Source of the DNA: Hygrocybe punicea
Lineage: Eukaryota > Basidiomycota > Agaricomycetes > Agaricales > Hygrophoraceae
Reading direction: 5' to 3'
Length of the DNA: 64,000 nucleotides
Assembly: GCA_963556145.1 (NCBI GenBank)
Contig: OY744467.1
Coordinates: forward strand, 4,712,001-4,776,000
Shown here: piece by piece, positions 24,905-36,330 of the stretch
Layout of the letters: every line of letters starts with the position of its first letter
Position numbering within the stretch: the stretch's first letter is position 1
Made by a program: the position numbers and the translations under genes
The notes under the pieces: generated by a model
What the model was told of the DNA's origin: nothing
Seen by the model: only the letters and a program-made list of their open reading frames with translations
Databases searched by the model: none

Positions 24905-25440
24905 ATGTAGAAGGACTAGATATACTACAACAAACATGTTGTTTGGTGTGTTCGGTCACCGGACATGTTTGGTGGATGTCAATGTACGACTAGATATACT
25001 ACACCGAACACATCGAACATGTTCGGTGTGTTCGGTGGAGATGTTCGGTGGATGTCAACCAACGGTTGTGACCAGATATACCACACCGAACACATCGAAC
25101 ATGTTCGGTGTGTTCGGTGGAGATGTTCGGTCAACGTTGGTGAACCAATATTACTAGATATACTACACCGAACACATCGAACATGTTCGGTGTGTTCGGT
25201 GGAGATGTTCGGTGGATGTCAACCAACGGTTGTGACCGGATATACCACACCAAACACATCGAACCGATGTGTTCGGTGTGGTATATCCGGTCACAACCAT
25301 TGGTTGACATCGAACATCTCCACCGAACACACCAAACATGTTCGATGTGTTCGGTGTAGTATATCTCCTCATAATGGTTGGTTGACATCCACCGAACATC
25401 TCCACCGAACACACCGAACACGTCCGATCTGTTCGGTGGA
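24905..25440. repeat. Palindromic ACACCGAACA array with inverted centre
   Basis: Units of about 82-85 bp repeat from 24905 to about 25260. Each contains CACCGAACACATCGAACATG followed by TTCGGTGTGTTCGGTG, itself an inverted repeat, and a GGATGTCAACCAACGGTTGTGACC segment. At about 25262-25270 the orientation flips (ATCGAACCGATGTGTTCGG), and the units then run reversed to 25440, giving a large cruciform-capable palindrome. It lies between cargo gene 1 and the hAT insertion, inside the Helitron. Open frames crossing it in both strands are periodic artefacts. Confidence 0.8.
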
Positions 25441-25476
25441 TATTGCTCTTTCAAGACATTTAAATGATTCCATTGC

Positions 25477-28400
25477 TAGGGTATAACATGGGTTCGGGTT
25501 TACCCGAGGGTTCCCTATAATGGGTGCCGCGGTTCCGGGTATGGGTTGCCGATTCAGCACCCCAGGCAATACCGTACCCGAAATCGTGGTTCTCCGGGTT
25601 TCACGGGTTCCCACGCCTGACTTCGACAATTCCCCGTGTTTCATTGCTCTCCGTTGATGGGTCCAATTCATTCAGCATCATCGACCATGCTGCCCTCCCA
25701 CTTCTCGAAATCCCGTCTGCAAATCCCGTTCAGTATTCGCTTCAATGTTGTTAGTCGTTGCAACACACTCATGGATCCATCGGGCAGTATTTTTTTTGAT
25801 CTGCGGATCAGTCCAATCTCTGTGCGTATAAAGTCTCCTCCTTTTTCTCTCTCCCATATCTCTTACCCACCATGCCCACCGCCAAAAAGACCCCTTCCGA
25901 ATCCACGTCTGCTAAACGCGCTCAAAAGAGCGTTACTACTACTTCGCTTCACAGGACTCCCTCAACTCACTTGATCTTGTCTACCACATCCCAGCCTCCC
26001 GATGATCCGATCGAGGTCGATTCCGATACTGAGAAGTCTGACAGTGAGAAGCCCGATAGCCCAGAAGAAGAACTCGGTAAGTGCTCACCTTCTGCTGATT
26101 AGAGTCTTACGAGCTTCGGATTCAGCTAAAGCAAAACTAACATGGCGCTCGCCAATCTATCAATTCTTCAAAACCGATGTCACCATCAAATACGACGACC
26201 AGAAACATCTCTGCCATTGGTTCCGCTGCGCAGCCCGGGTCTGTAAAGGTGGTGGAGGCGTACGGTGTTATCAGGACAAGAAGGACAAGTCCTCCACCGG
26301 AAACCTCAGACATCACGCCGAAAGGTGCTGGGGTCTAGAGGCTGTCCAGAATGTTTCCACTCTGGGTGCAAAGGAAACGTCCTCGAACGGTTCCATCTTC
26401 GCCTCGTTTGCCAGACAAGGCCAGAAGCCTGTGAACGTCTCTCATCGCTCTCACACGAATGCTGAAGCACAGTACGTTATATTTGTGGCATATGGGTATC
26501 TAACAATTTCCTCTTTAGTGCTCATCTCGTCAAGTGGGTCACGGAGAGCAGGCGTCCTGCAAACATCGTGAACGACCCTGAACTCCAGGAACTCCTTATG
26601 GCTGGTCGACCCAAGCTCGAGCTTCCCTCACCGATCACTGTCGCACGCGATGTCAAGGCTGCTTTCGAGAGGTGCAAAGATCGTGTTGCCAAATTACTAC
26701 AGGTAAAACATCCGTTCAGACATATCGCAGCTCACGAATTTCTCAAACAGGACCACCCTGGACGCTTGCATTTTGCCACCGATGCCTGGACGTCACCGAA
26801 TCACCGTGCTTTCGTTGCGTGGACCGTCCACCTTGAGCATCAAGGCCACATGCTCGGATTTCTGTTGGACACCGTCGAGGTGCCTGAGTCTCACACTGGA
26901 GCGACATTGGCACGGGAATTCCACAATATGTTGGTTCGTTTTGGGTTGGAGAACAAAGTACGAGCAATAGATGAACTTTCTGCTAACCCGCTGATTTATC
27001 ATTGCTAGATCCTGACATTCAATGGCGACAATGCCTCCTGCAACGACAAGCAGACCACCTGTCTTGCTGCCAAAGCCAACTCTTTCGAGGAGTACAATCG
27101 AGTTCGCTGTTTTAACCATACAGTGCAACTTTCGGCCAAAACACTCATCAAACCTTTCAACGCGGGCCTGGGTGCCGCATCGCCTCTGGCTTCTGATGAG
27201 GAGGGTGAAGATGTTGATGTTCTTGATGTCTACGCAGCCGTGAATGAGGACGAGGAAGGAGAATCTGATGAAATCCGCGAAGACGATGACGATGATGGGG
27301 TGGATGAGTTGCAGGAATTGACTGAGCGCGAGCGTGAACAGTTGTTGGAGGACACGGCTGCAGTCCGTGAAACCGTTACCAAGGTATGTTACCTGCATTT
27401 CCAACAAGGACATCACTAACGCCCAGCAGATCCGGAACCTGTCCTTCGCTATCATTCATTCAACTACCATCGCTCTTCCGGCCTGGCGATCCATCTGCAC
27501 CGCCAAAGGGCTCAAACCCAATCTCATTCCACGTGATGTCGTCACACGCTGGAACTCGACATATGATATGATGTGCTTTGCCCTGAGGTATCGCATTGCC
27601 ATTGACGCTATCACTGCCGACAAGGCACTTAAGCTGCGCAAATATGAGCTTGTGGATGATGATTGGGCAATCATTCAGGATCTCGTGGCCGTCCTCGAGG
27701 TGAGGCATTTATCTTATCTATGTAGCGATGTACTCTAATGGTATACAGCTTTACAAAAAGGCGACAATATTCTTCTCAAGTGATGTAGCTAGCGTTGCTG
27801 CTGTGATTCCGGCCATAGACAAGCTCGAAAGTAATCTCAATGCACACACGGGGAAAACATACCATCCGGCAATCCTCGCTGCCATGAAGTTGGCTCGCAA
27901 GAAGATCAATCGGTACTACTCTCTCACAGATCTTTCCAGCGTCTACAGGATCTCTATGGGTGAGTGTTTGGCCTGTTTCTTTACTGCTGACTACAATTTC
28001 CTTCTCAGTGCTTCATCCTGGTCTAAAGCTCGAGTATTTCCGTCAGCAAGAGTGGGAGGAGGAGTGGATCGAGACTGCCAAAAACTTAGTTCGAGACGAG
28101 TTCAACCGCAATTATTTGAGGAACGTTGGTGATCCCAACTCGGCATCTGAGACCGGTGATGTATGTTTGTCACCATTTTATCGGTCAAGGCTAATGTGTG
28201 ACGATGTCAGGGCTCTGGCGGTGATAACGATTTCAGCAATATCTCTGTTAAGAATGTCGCAAGGGCTCGGGATGAGTATGAGGAATACTTGCGTCATCCG
28301 GTTGAGAATGTCAAAGACCCACTTGCATGGTGGTATGACAATCGTTTCATTTACCCTAACTTATCTAGGATGGCTCTCGACTATCTCAGCGCCCCTGCCA

Positions 28401-28836
28401 CATCAACGGTGGTTGAGCGAGTTTTTTCACAGGGTCGTGGTCTTCTCAATTTCACGCGAAACCGACTCACCCCTGCATCCATTCGTGCTAACCTCTGCCT
28501 CGGCGACTGGTGCCGCAAAGGCCTTGTGGAAATGGCGGATCTACTGGCAGCAGTCAGGGAGAAGAAGAGGAAACGGGCTGAGTCTGATGTTGAAGAGACT
28601 GAAGAACCCCCCCCCGTAGCATAGATATATTGTCCCGCCCCCCGTCTTGCAATGAAAACCCGCAGTAATGTCTGCAGTTACCAAGTTTGATGCGGTTACC
28701 GAATTGGAACCGGTTACCTTGAGAACCCATGCTAAATGGGTAAGGTTCGGGTTGAGACCCGTTCCGGGTGCGGTTTCAAAGGGTTCGGGTCCGGTGTTCT
28801 AAAAAGTGACCCGGGGGTTACCCGTGTTATACCCTA
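25477..28836 (+). mobile_element. Complete autonomous hAT transposon, TSD TCCATTGC
   Basis: The terminal inverted repeats start TAGGGTATAACATGGGT and end ACCCGTGTTATACCCTA. TCCATTGC is duplicated at 25469-25476 and 28837-28844, eight bases as in hAT elements. It is 3,360 bp long with one gene on the plus strand. Subterminal GGGTTCGGGT and CCCGAACCC-type repeats are frequent. Its termini differ from the 3608-4888 family, so it is not their partner. It is nested within the Helitron and shows no decay, which suggests a recent arrival. Confidence 0.93.
25872..28624 (+). CDS. hAT transposase, 9 exons, apparently intact (787 aa)
   Basis: Exons: 25872-26076, 26126-26471, 26519-26702, 26751-26957, 27009-27383, 27430-27699, 27749-27959, 28009-28160, 28211-28624. 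All junctions are GT-AG and keep frame. Domains in order: a Ser/Glu-rich start; a BED-type zinc finger (CHWFRCAARVC, then NLRHHAERC); the RNase-H-like core with first Asp in HFATDAWTS and second Asp in FNGDNASCND; an acidic insert; and the hAT dimerisation region with PLAWW and the catalytic Glu in ATSTVVERVFS. The transposase cuts the element out and reinserts it. The acceptor of exon 6 is a CAGCAG pair, so one Gln is optional. The 48-bp third intron is a multiple of three and might be retained. Confidence 0.9.
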
Positions 28837-29059
28837 TCCATTGCTGATCAACGTGTTTGGCACGTGTTCGTTGTTTTATCATTGCCACTCTTGTCAGGTG
28901 ACATAATTCTGACGTCTTATAATTAGAAGGTTTGTGGAATCGTCACCACCCGCTATCAACCACCCTGAAAGTAATCAATCATTAAGGTATTGATGTATTA
29001 ATGATATCTGTGTCTGTTCCTCATACCACCCATCCGAAATCCTGCCTAGGTCCACAAAC

Positions 29060-30846
29060 ATGCCATATAAGAAGGAACTTGGTTATGAACTTTGCATGCA
29101 CATCTGCCCTGGTCGAAAATGCGACTCTCCAAAAACGAAATGTCTTTTGTGGAAGAAGGAAGGCAACTCCTGCCAAAGACATGTCAGATCCGCACACCAA
29201 CATCCCAAATGCGTTTCGTCTGGAATTTGTCCGCAGTCGGTATGTCTTGGTCGCAACATACGTGAAAATTCGCAGGGTGTCTGCAATGCGACGGCCGCGG
29301 AACTCGATCTCCTTCCACGCAAAAGGCTATCATCCAACTCTGAGATGGAAACATCATCTGACTGTGAAACGGAACCGCCAACCACCGTAAGCAACAATGA
29401 ATGCCGTATAACCACATTAAGCAACAATGACGGCCGTGTTTTCAAAATCCTTTTTATCCTTGACCCAACAACTCGTATCGCGAGCAAAGCCGCAGCCATT
29501 AACGATCTTGCATTCGTCACCACGACCATATCCGACATCGAACTCGATACCATTGCCCATCTTGATGGTTACGTCCATATCATCAAGTCATACAAGAGTC
29601 GCTATTCAGCATGTATTCAAGAATGGGTAATGTCTATTGTTTAATTTGTGGATTGTTGATACTGAAACGTATTTCACAACAAACAGGTTTATATCGGAAT
29701 GCGACTACATCATGAGGATGGAGCCCGGCGCTTCAATGTCAAATACATATTTTGGCCCGAGTTCCTTCATGCAATACTTCGCCATCAAGACAAAGGCGAT
29801 ACGTGGCAAAAGTTCGCATCGGCAGATTGTGTATTTGGTGGTGTGGATATGGGAATGTCATACATGTAAGATTGACATCACTTTAATTAATTCTGCTCCG
29901 TTTTCGCTGCATTATACTGATGTCTTGACAGCAGTAACCAATACGGATTGACACTGGAAAATGTGTCGATTTTCATGACTGGCATGGACGAACTCTGTCG
30001 AACGGCACACATCTGGCCGCCTCTGAAGCAGATGAACACGGTCCATTCAAAATGGATACAAAATCAAAACTTGCTTCATGTCGCTTTGAATGTAATGCAT
30101 ACGATACGCCCTCAAGCAAAATTATTAAACGATGGCGACCAATTCCCACCGAATATTGTTTTGAAACGGACACACAGCGACACTGGTCATCACGTCCTAT
30201 TACCTGGCGACGCCAAGTGAAATTGGGAATACATGCGCAATAACTGTGAGGTTCCAGGTTCACGTTGGTTTGGGCAAACGTACATCGAACCACTGAGTAA
30301 GATGGGCGAATGGCGTGTGTTTCTAGTTGGTGGAAAGGTCGTGTATACGGTGCACACTTTGTACAACAAGGAAAGCAAGTCCTGGAAGTGGGATATCGTC
30401 TCAAGTTTCTATACCTTGGATGAGTTAAGGTGAGTGCCCTTCATTTTCACTTGTCATATCATATGCATGATTGTCTTAACTTTGTCAGAATATTTCAAAC
30501 GCAGGGGACTCTATTGAAGACGGTGGCGTGCAATCCGGACAGGGGTGCCATTTCTATTCGAGAGCAAGGCAGAAACGAGTTCTTCGACTTTGTCCAAAAG
30601 ACCTACGAAGGGCTTTATGCGATAGAGTCCAATATGGTTGGTGGAAAACCATTGATGAGTGTTTTTTGCCGTATGGACATATCGCTCATTGTGGATTCCA
30701 AAACGGATACTGTGTCCTATTTCGTGAACGAGGTGGAACGTTATCACACATGCAGCCTCTGGTCGAACATGAAGTCAGGTCCGAAATCCGTTCGAGCACC
30801 CATTGGCTCATTAGCAGACACTTTTGCAGGGGTTTTCTATAAATGA
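29060..30846 (+). pseudogene. Helitron cargo gene 2: ATP-grasp-like protein
   Basis: The first exon from MPYKKELGYEL is Cys/His-rich (CPGRKC, CLLWKKEGNSCQRH) and may bind zinc. After an intron (29626-29687) come GMRLHHEDGARRF, GVDMGMSYI and LENVSIFMTGMDELCRTA. The C-terminal part reads like an ATP-grasp fold: KRTHSDTGHHVL, QTYIEPL, GEWRVFLVGGKVVYTVHT, then CRMDISLI and YFVNEVE, matching the Asp and Asn-x-Glu metal ligands. ATP-grasp enzymes join carboxylates to amines, thiols or phosphorylated partners. Here substrate and role are unknown, and the fold call is motif-based. TGA at 30218-30220 interrupts DAK-NWEYMRNN, probably a former CGA, so this copy is broken. Confidence 0.6.
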
Positions 30847-30959
30847 TTGATTGACATCAAAGGTCCATACTCATATTTGTAATATTATCTGTACAGTCAA
30901 TGGATCGGTTCGCGTTTATTTCACAAAACAGACATAAGATACAAATATAAATGATGCTA

Positions 30960-31125
30960 AGTGGAGCAATCATTTCGGCACTCCCAAGACCATGACCCAT
31001 TGCACATTGAGTGAAATGCTCTTCATCATGTTATCTACACGCTTGAATGTATTGATGGTGTGTCCAACAACGACACAGGATCCTGCAGGGATATTGTGCG
31101 GGAAGATGGGTAGTTGCGGTATTTT
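30960..31125 (-). pseudogene. Duplicated 3' tail of cargo gene 3
   Basis: On the minus strand this stretch encodes a near copy of the last about 45 residues of the gene at 31345-33449. It includes the words AGSCVVVGHTINTFKR and SISLNVQWVMVLGV. It lies just downstream of that gene's stop, so it is a tandem partial duplication. No gene body is attached. Confidence 0.6.
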
Positions 31126-31344
31126 ATAAATGGCTTGTAGACATTACAAATGTATACTCATATTTTTGAACTTCACTTGTACATTAGTCAACTTTAAATG
31201 TCACAAATCGGATCTCATGTCTGAGAGGCACGAAATGCTTTGATTTCAATGGTAGGTACATTACAAATTCAAGGCAACATAAAGAGAATTGGCAATAGGC
31301 CACGCTGCATGGCACACTAGTTTCATGACGAGAAAGACGACAAG

Positions 31345-33449
31345 TTAATGAGAGATGCCCAATACCATCACCCACTGCACATTTAGGGAAATACTCTTCA
31401 ACAAATCATCAGAGCGTTTGAAGATATTGATCGTGTGGCCGACCACAACGCACGATTCTGCAGGAACATCGCCCAGAAAGTGGGGGAGTTTCTGAAGTAT
31501 TTTGAGGGTGTCAGTAAAGTCCGTTTTAACTTTCTGGGCATCATAGATTGGGACTATGAATACAGGCATCCAAAACGAAACCAAGGACATTGTGTGGGAG
31601 AGAATAAAACTAACCAATGTCATGGAATGACAGCGCAGTCTTTTGGTAAGATGGAGCGGGACGTCGAGTAAAAGGACTAGACTGCACGAATTTCGAAGAG
31701 GAAGCTTCTATTGAATATGAGTAAGGATTGATAACAGAGCATTGAATGTATACTCACTGCTAGGAGATGCATCCATCCCACTTGCCGCTGTTGTCGAGAA
31801 GGACAGAAAGTCCTTATATAGTTGTGCATGAAATTCCGCCTCACCAGTGACCATTCCAATGGCGCCAACATACCGCTCCCATTCTCCTGAGAGTAAAGCC
31901 CCTTGGATGACTTTGATCGGTTTCGTGTTCCCACCAACTTTTGGCTCATCAAGGAAGCATGAATCGACTAGAATGACAGAAGTGAAGATTGTTGGGATGG
32001 CACCAGCAACGGAGTGGAAGAAACTACGCCCAAATGCTCCAGTAGAGATATTGGCGGGATCGTCATGAGAAAGATTCGAGTACTTGCCAGATCGAACAAA
32101 GGTCACTGTGGAAAACAGCAAATTGTTATGCGATGTGAATTGCCTTTAACCATAAAGTCCTAGCTGACAGCTTACTTTTGGTTGACCTTGCGAATGTTGC
32201 TGATAACATCGCTGTACTGAGGATTGCCATTCCCTATAGCACTAGACCAAGATACCATGGCCGCTGCCCTATTCAATATTAAGCATTGCTTAAGAAGATA
32301 AAACCGAATAGTTACTTAATGTTGACACAGTCCTTATATGTATCGACCAACTGAGGGTCTCTTGTACCAATGTCAGACTCATCCGTGTTTGGAGAGCGTA
32401 TGCTAAAGCAAGGACATCAATTAAAAAAATAATAGACAGATGTAATGTACCTGGTGATTTGGTTTTGTGCATATGTCACAGCTCCATCATCGCTACTGGA
32501 AACATTGTCGTCACTGATATCATGAAGACGGGTAGTCTTTGTGACTTTGGAGGAAATCGCCTTCATGGTTTTGATGGATGTATCAGAGTTGCTGATCATT
32601 TATTAATATATGAAGGACAAGAATCATATGAAGTATCATACTGAAGACCATTATCTGCATTTGATTTCTTAGAACCGAATTCGAGTTTTGCGATAGGCCT
32701 ACGACATGTCTAACATATGACCAATTATTCAATTTCCAACTCACATGAATGTTTCGTCGCTGTCGTCATCCTCATCATGTAATTGATGCTGGTTTGACTT
32801 TGTCTTCTTCGATGGAGAAGAGAATTTACTATGTAAAGCGATTAAAGAATACACAAATATAAAAGACATTATTTAGAGCTACTGACCTGTCTTCGTCTTC
32901 CTCTGAAGCATGCCGCCTTTTACCGCTGAATATAAAGAATATTAGTTTGCATGAACAGTATAAATTGAACTTGCAAACCTTGCTCTATTGGTGGTCTTCC
33001 TGGACCGCCTATATTACTGAAGTAAATCACTAGTATCTGAAAATACAATTCATGAGACACACCTCATAGACAAGACGGGTTTGGCAATGCTAGCGACGCT
33101 ATGAACACTAATAACGTCTTCGTCTTCGGAGTTGGCAATACTACTGGTGGCTTAGTCATGGTGGATGAATCAGAATATTGGAATAAACACGTACACTTCA
33201 TCATCGACAAGCTTGGTGGTGGTGACCTTCTTACCCTTCCTAGAAACAACAGTATGACCTTTATTCAGAACGAGCAGCAATACATGAAAATAAATATACA
33301 TACGAAACGGCGCTTGATCGAGCTTTGGACTGAGTCTTCACATTCACAGACTTCATAGGGGCCATTGCAAAGATAAGAGCTTTAGGGCGAGGAATGAATC
33401 TGTGCAAGATATCGTAGATGAATGAAGGGTCGGATGTGGACGATACCAT
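31345..33449 (-). CDS. Helitron cargo gene 3, unknown, multi-exon
   Basis: A candidate start at 33449 (MVSSTSDPSFIYDILHRF) leads through several short exons rich in Lys, Ser and Glu. A longer exon at about 32121-31750 has words such as SGKYSNLSHDDPANISTGAF, GALLSGEWERYVGAIGMV and LYKDFLSFSTTA. The last exon (31570-31345) has YDAQKVKTDFTDTL, FLGDVPAESCVVVGHT and SLNVQWVMVLGISH. Introns of about 50-60 bp separate them. It is probably a nuclear protein with a disordered N-terminal half and a folded C-terminal half. The exact exon map upstream of 32130 is uncertain. I do not recognise the family. Confidence 0.5.
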
Positions 33450-34269
33450 TGCGCTCTCATCGCTATTTAAGTACACTGAGACAGATCGAATACAATAAAG
33501 AACTCGTTTATGGAGATCACACCGGCAGGTATGAAAACTACATCTGTTGATGGTTTGAAGGAGAACTATTCGGATCATAGCGCCATAAAAATGAAAAGAA
33601 TCAGGGACATTCCCCATGATGTAGAACCCATGATTGACCAGCTGTTACGCTCAGCATCATCCAACAACATGGATATGGATTACTGGTATGGAGAATAATC
33701 AAACACTAAGTCTAATTAGGATTTTGGAATGTAGAACAGCTGTCACCACATGGAACTGATCATAAGATCATAACACAGCCAAATCGGAAATAGAAGTTTA
33801 TGTGACATATTTACTCATTTCCAAACAAATACAAACATCGGATCAACTATACTGACAGTTGCATCAGAAACAAATCATTCTGAATGGATAGGGGTTTCCT
33901 TTTAATGCTGTACAATAAGGAGGTCAAGCATTACGATAGCTGTCGATGTATATCCTGTCCTATAAAATGGAGAAAAACAATAAGAATCTATTGAGAAGAT
34001 CTGCAACACAAGAATGCAAACACCATACAGACATCACAAGTTCATGGAGGATGAACATGATGCACTGCCATAATCTCGATGACGATCGAAAACGATTCAT
34101 GATAAAACAGTCGAAAAATTGCGTTTGAATTATAAATCCCACTTCCACTTTGCAAATGGACACCTATTACGATTTCAAAAGCGCATGTCAGTCCATATAC
34201 CACTGAAGGCATTCATACATTCAACTCTACTTTACAGCTGAACATTTAAGTAATCTCATATCGACACGG
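33450..34269. other. Spacer between divergent cargo genes 3 and 4
   Basis: Gene 3 reads leftward and gene 4 rightward from this interval, so it could hold a shared promoter. I see no conserved motif beyond AT-rich stretches. A 61-residue open frame at 33510-33698 has no support. Confidence 0.35.
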
Positions 34270-35331
34270 ATGGACAATGATGACAGTCAACTCGCCAATG
34301 CTACAAATGTATGTTCAAATTTTACGATGTATGCTGTGTTTCATTACATTTGCAGATTTCGAATATCAATGTAGTTCATAATGACTCACCAAATTGCTGG
34401 AAACTTACACGGCCGAGTACTGATACCACCGAGCATGAAGAACTTGTCTTAAGCTTACAGGCAATATTGGTGGCCAAAGACCTACCACCAATCACCAGCA
34501 GGTATATTGTTCCATCACATAAATCGTAAACAATTGATATACATATATTTTCCAGACCACCCGAACGTCGAACACCATTTCTTCATCAGAGCATCCTTAT
34601 AGCAGGTCTCAACATACCACTGTTCGAATCGTACCTTGACAACCTCCGCATCTTACATCAGAAACTGGCCCGTACTTTCCCAGAACGTGCAATGCTGGAC
34701 TTCACGTCATCCACCTATATCGAATACACTGCATTATCTATTGGCACCCGATACTTCACCGATCGCCGACATGACAATGTTTCATACCATATTCCATTCG
34801 AACACAACGTCGATCCCAAAGGTATCCTGTCATCCATGAGCAATACTCGATACTTCCATGGGACGGATAATGAGGTCCTTTATTTCAAGTTAACATCAGA
34901 CGGAGGCCGGCATTGGTGAGTGCTCAGCACAACAATAGTTTGACCATTGATAATGATATAGATGACAGCTTTGTACCTGCCAGTCCAACTTGCTTCAGGA
35001 TTGGTGACATTGTAGAAGTCCAGATGACAGTATCGGCGGTTTCAGTCAAGAACGACAAATTTAAGATGATACTCAATCTGCGCTCATTAGCGCTGGTCAA
35101 CAGCGAGTTTACTGAGGTACCAGACATATCTAATAATTCAATGAATAATAACTAATGTACATCCAGAATGCAACGATAGGTCGAATGAAGGCACCTCATC
35201 CTGCTCTCAATACAATGACCAGGATTAATATCAAACGTAATGTGGGTTATGTCCAGTTGACAGATGATGGTGAAGATGTCATAGAAACCCGAAGACGTTT
35301 GACAAACCTCAGGATGAATGAAACCGATTGA
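34270..35331 (+). CDS. Helitron cargo gene 4, unknown, open reading frame intact
   Basis: ATG at 34270 starts MDNDDSQLANATN. An intron follows (34309 to about 34355), then an exon to ITSR (about 34501), then an exon starting PPERRTPFLHQ at about 34556 and running to the donor at 34918. A fourth exon has FRIGDIVEVQMTVSAV, FKMILNLRSLALV, and a last exon (NATIGRMKAPHPALN) ends at TGA 35329-35331. All inferred junctions are GT-AG and keep frame. The last two exons alternate short hydrophobic and polar runs and look like a beta-rich domain. The family is not recognised. It is the cargo gene nearest the Helitron 5' end and, unlike genes 1 and 2, shows no in-frame stop. Confidence 0.55.
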
Positions 35332-35529
35332 CATCCATTATCATTACGTCGTACACTCACATGTTTGCAATCACACATCATAATCCATGAATACCAATTT
35401 TATATGATATTATTTTCTGCAATACGTTCACAAGTGAAATAACAACACAAATGGTTTCAAGAAGTGACTAGATAACTGAGTATTATTTAATTATATAAAG
35501 TCCTCATCAGTTTCCTGTTTGCAGTATTA

Positions 35530-36330
35530 ATATATTCAAAGCACACGTTAAATTTTAATACATCGCAAAAATGTTTGATATGTTGTTTATACAATGGTTT
35601 GTGCAAGGGCAATGCTGCAGATTCATGCTGGGACATCTGTTGAACGCTTATCAAACGGTGTTAGAACCGGCCTGTTCACACAATTATTCACTGTTTGCAT
35701 TATCAACAATTCCAATGCACATATTAAATCTTGCTACATCACAGATACATCCAGTATATTGTTCGTACAATTGTTTCAGCAAATGCAATGCTGCAGGGTA
35801 ATCCTGAGACAGCTGCCAAACACTTGTCGAACAGTGTTCGGCCTGTTCGACAAGTATTCTCTATTTGCATTATTAATAATTCTAATGCACATAGTACATG
35901 TAGCTACATCACAGATACATCCAGTATGTTGCTTATACAATTGTTTCTGTGAGGACAATGCCCCGGATCAAAGCTGGGACACCTGCCGAACACTTGTCGA
36001 ACAGTGTTCGACCTGTTCGACAAGTACCCACTGCTTGAATTGTTAGTAATTCTAATACTCATTGTACTTGTAGCTACATCACAGATACATTGAATACAAT
36101 GTTCATACAATTGTTTGTGACAAGGCAATGCTGCAGATTGAAACTGGGACACTGGCCGAACACTTGTCGAACACTGTTCAGCCTGTTCGACAAGTACCCA
36201 CTGCTTGCATTATTAGTAATTCTAATACACATTGTACTTGTAGCTATATCACAGATACACTGAATACATTGTTCTTATAATTGTTTTGGCAAAATCAATG
36301 CCTCAGATTCAAGGTGCACACACATAATTC
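35530..36330. repeat. 170-bp tandem satellite, about 4.7 units
   Basis: The landmark ACAGATACAT/C begins at 35741, 35911, 36081 and 36251, an exact 170-bp period. Each unit also holds TTATACAATTG-like, AATGCTGCAG and a dyad CGAACACTTGTCGAACAGTG followed by TTCGACAAGTA. The edge at 35475-35535 (AGTCCTCATCAGTTTCCTGT) resembles the end of the MITE at 51643-52003. It is inside the Helitron near its 5' end. Confidence 0.8.

Noticed and set aside
24965..25486. Cys/Thr/Glu-rich open frames such as MFGGCQ-type proteins
   Set aside because: They are translations of the palindromic array in both strands.
35571..36152. Cys-rich small protein frames
   Set aside because: They follow the 170-bp satellite and appear on both strands in each unit.
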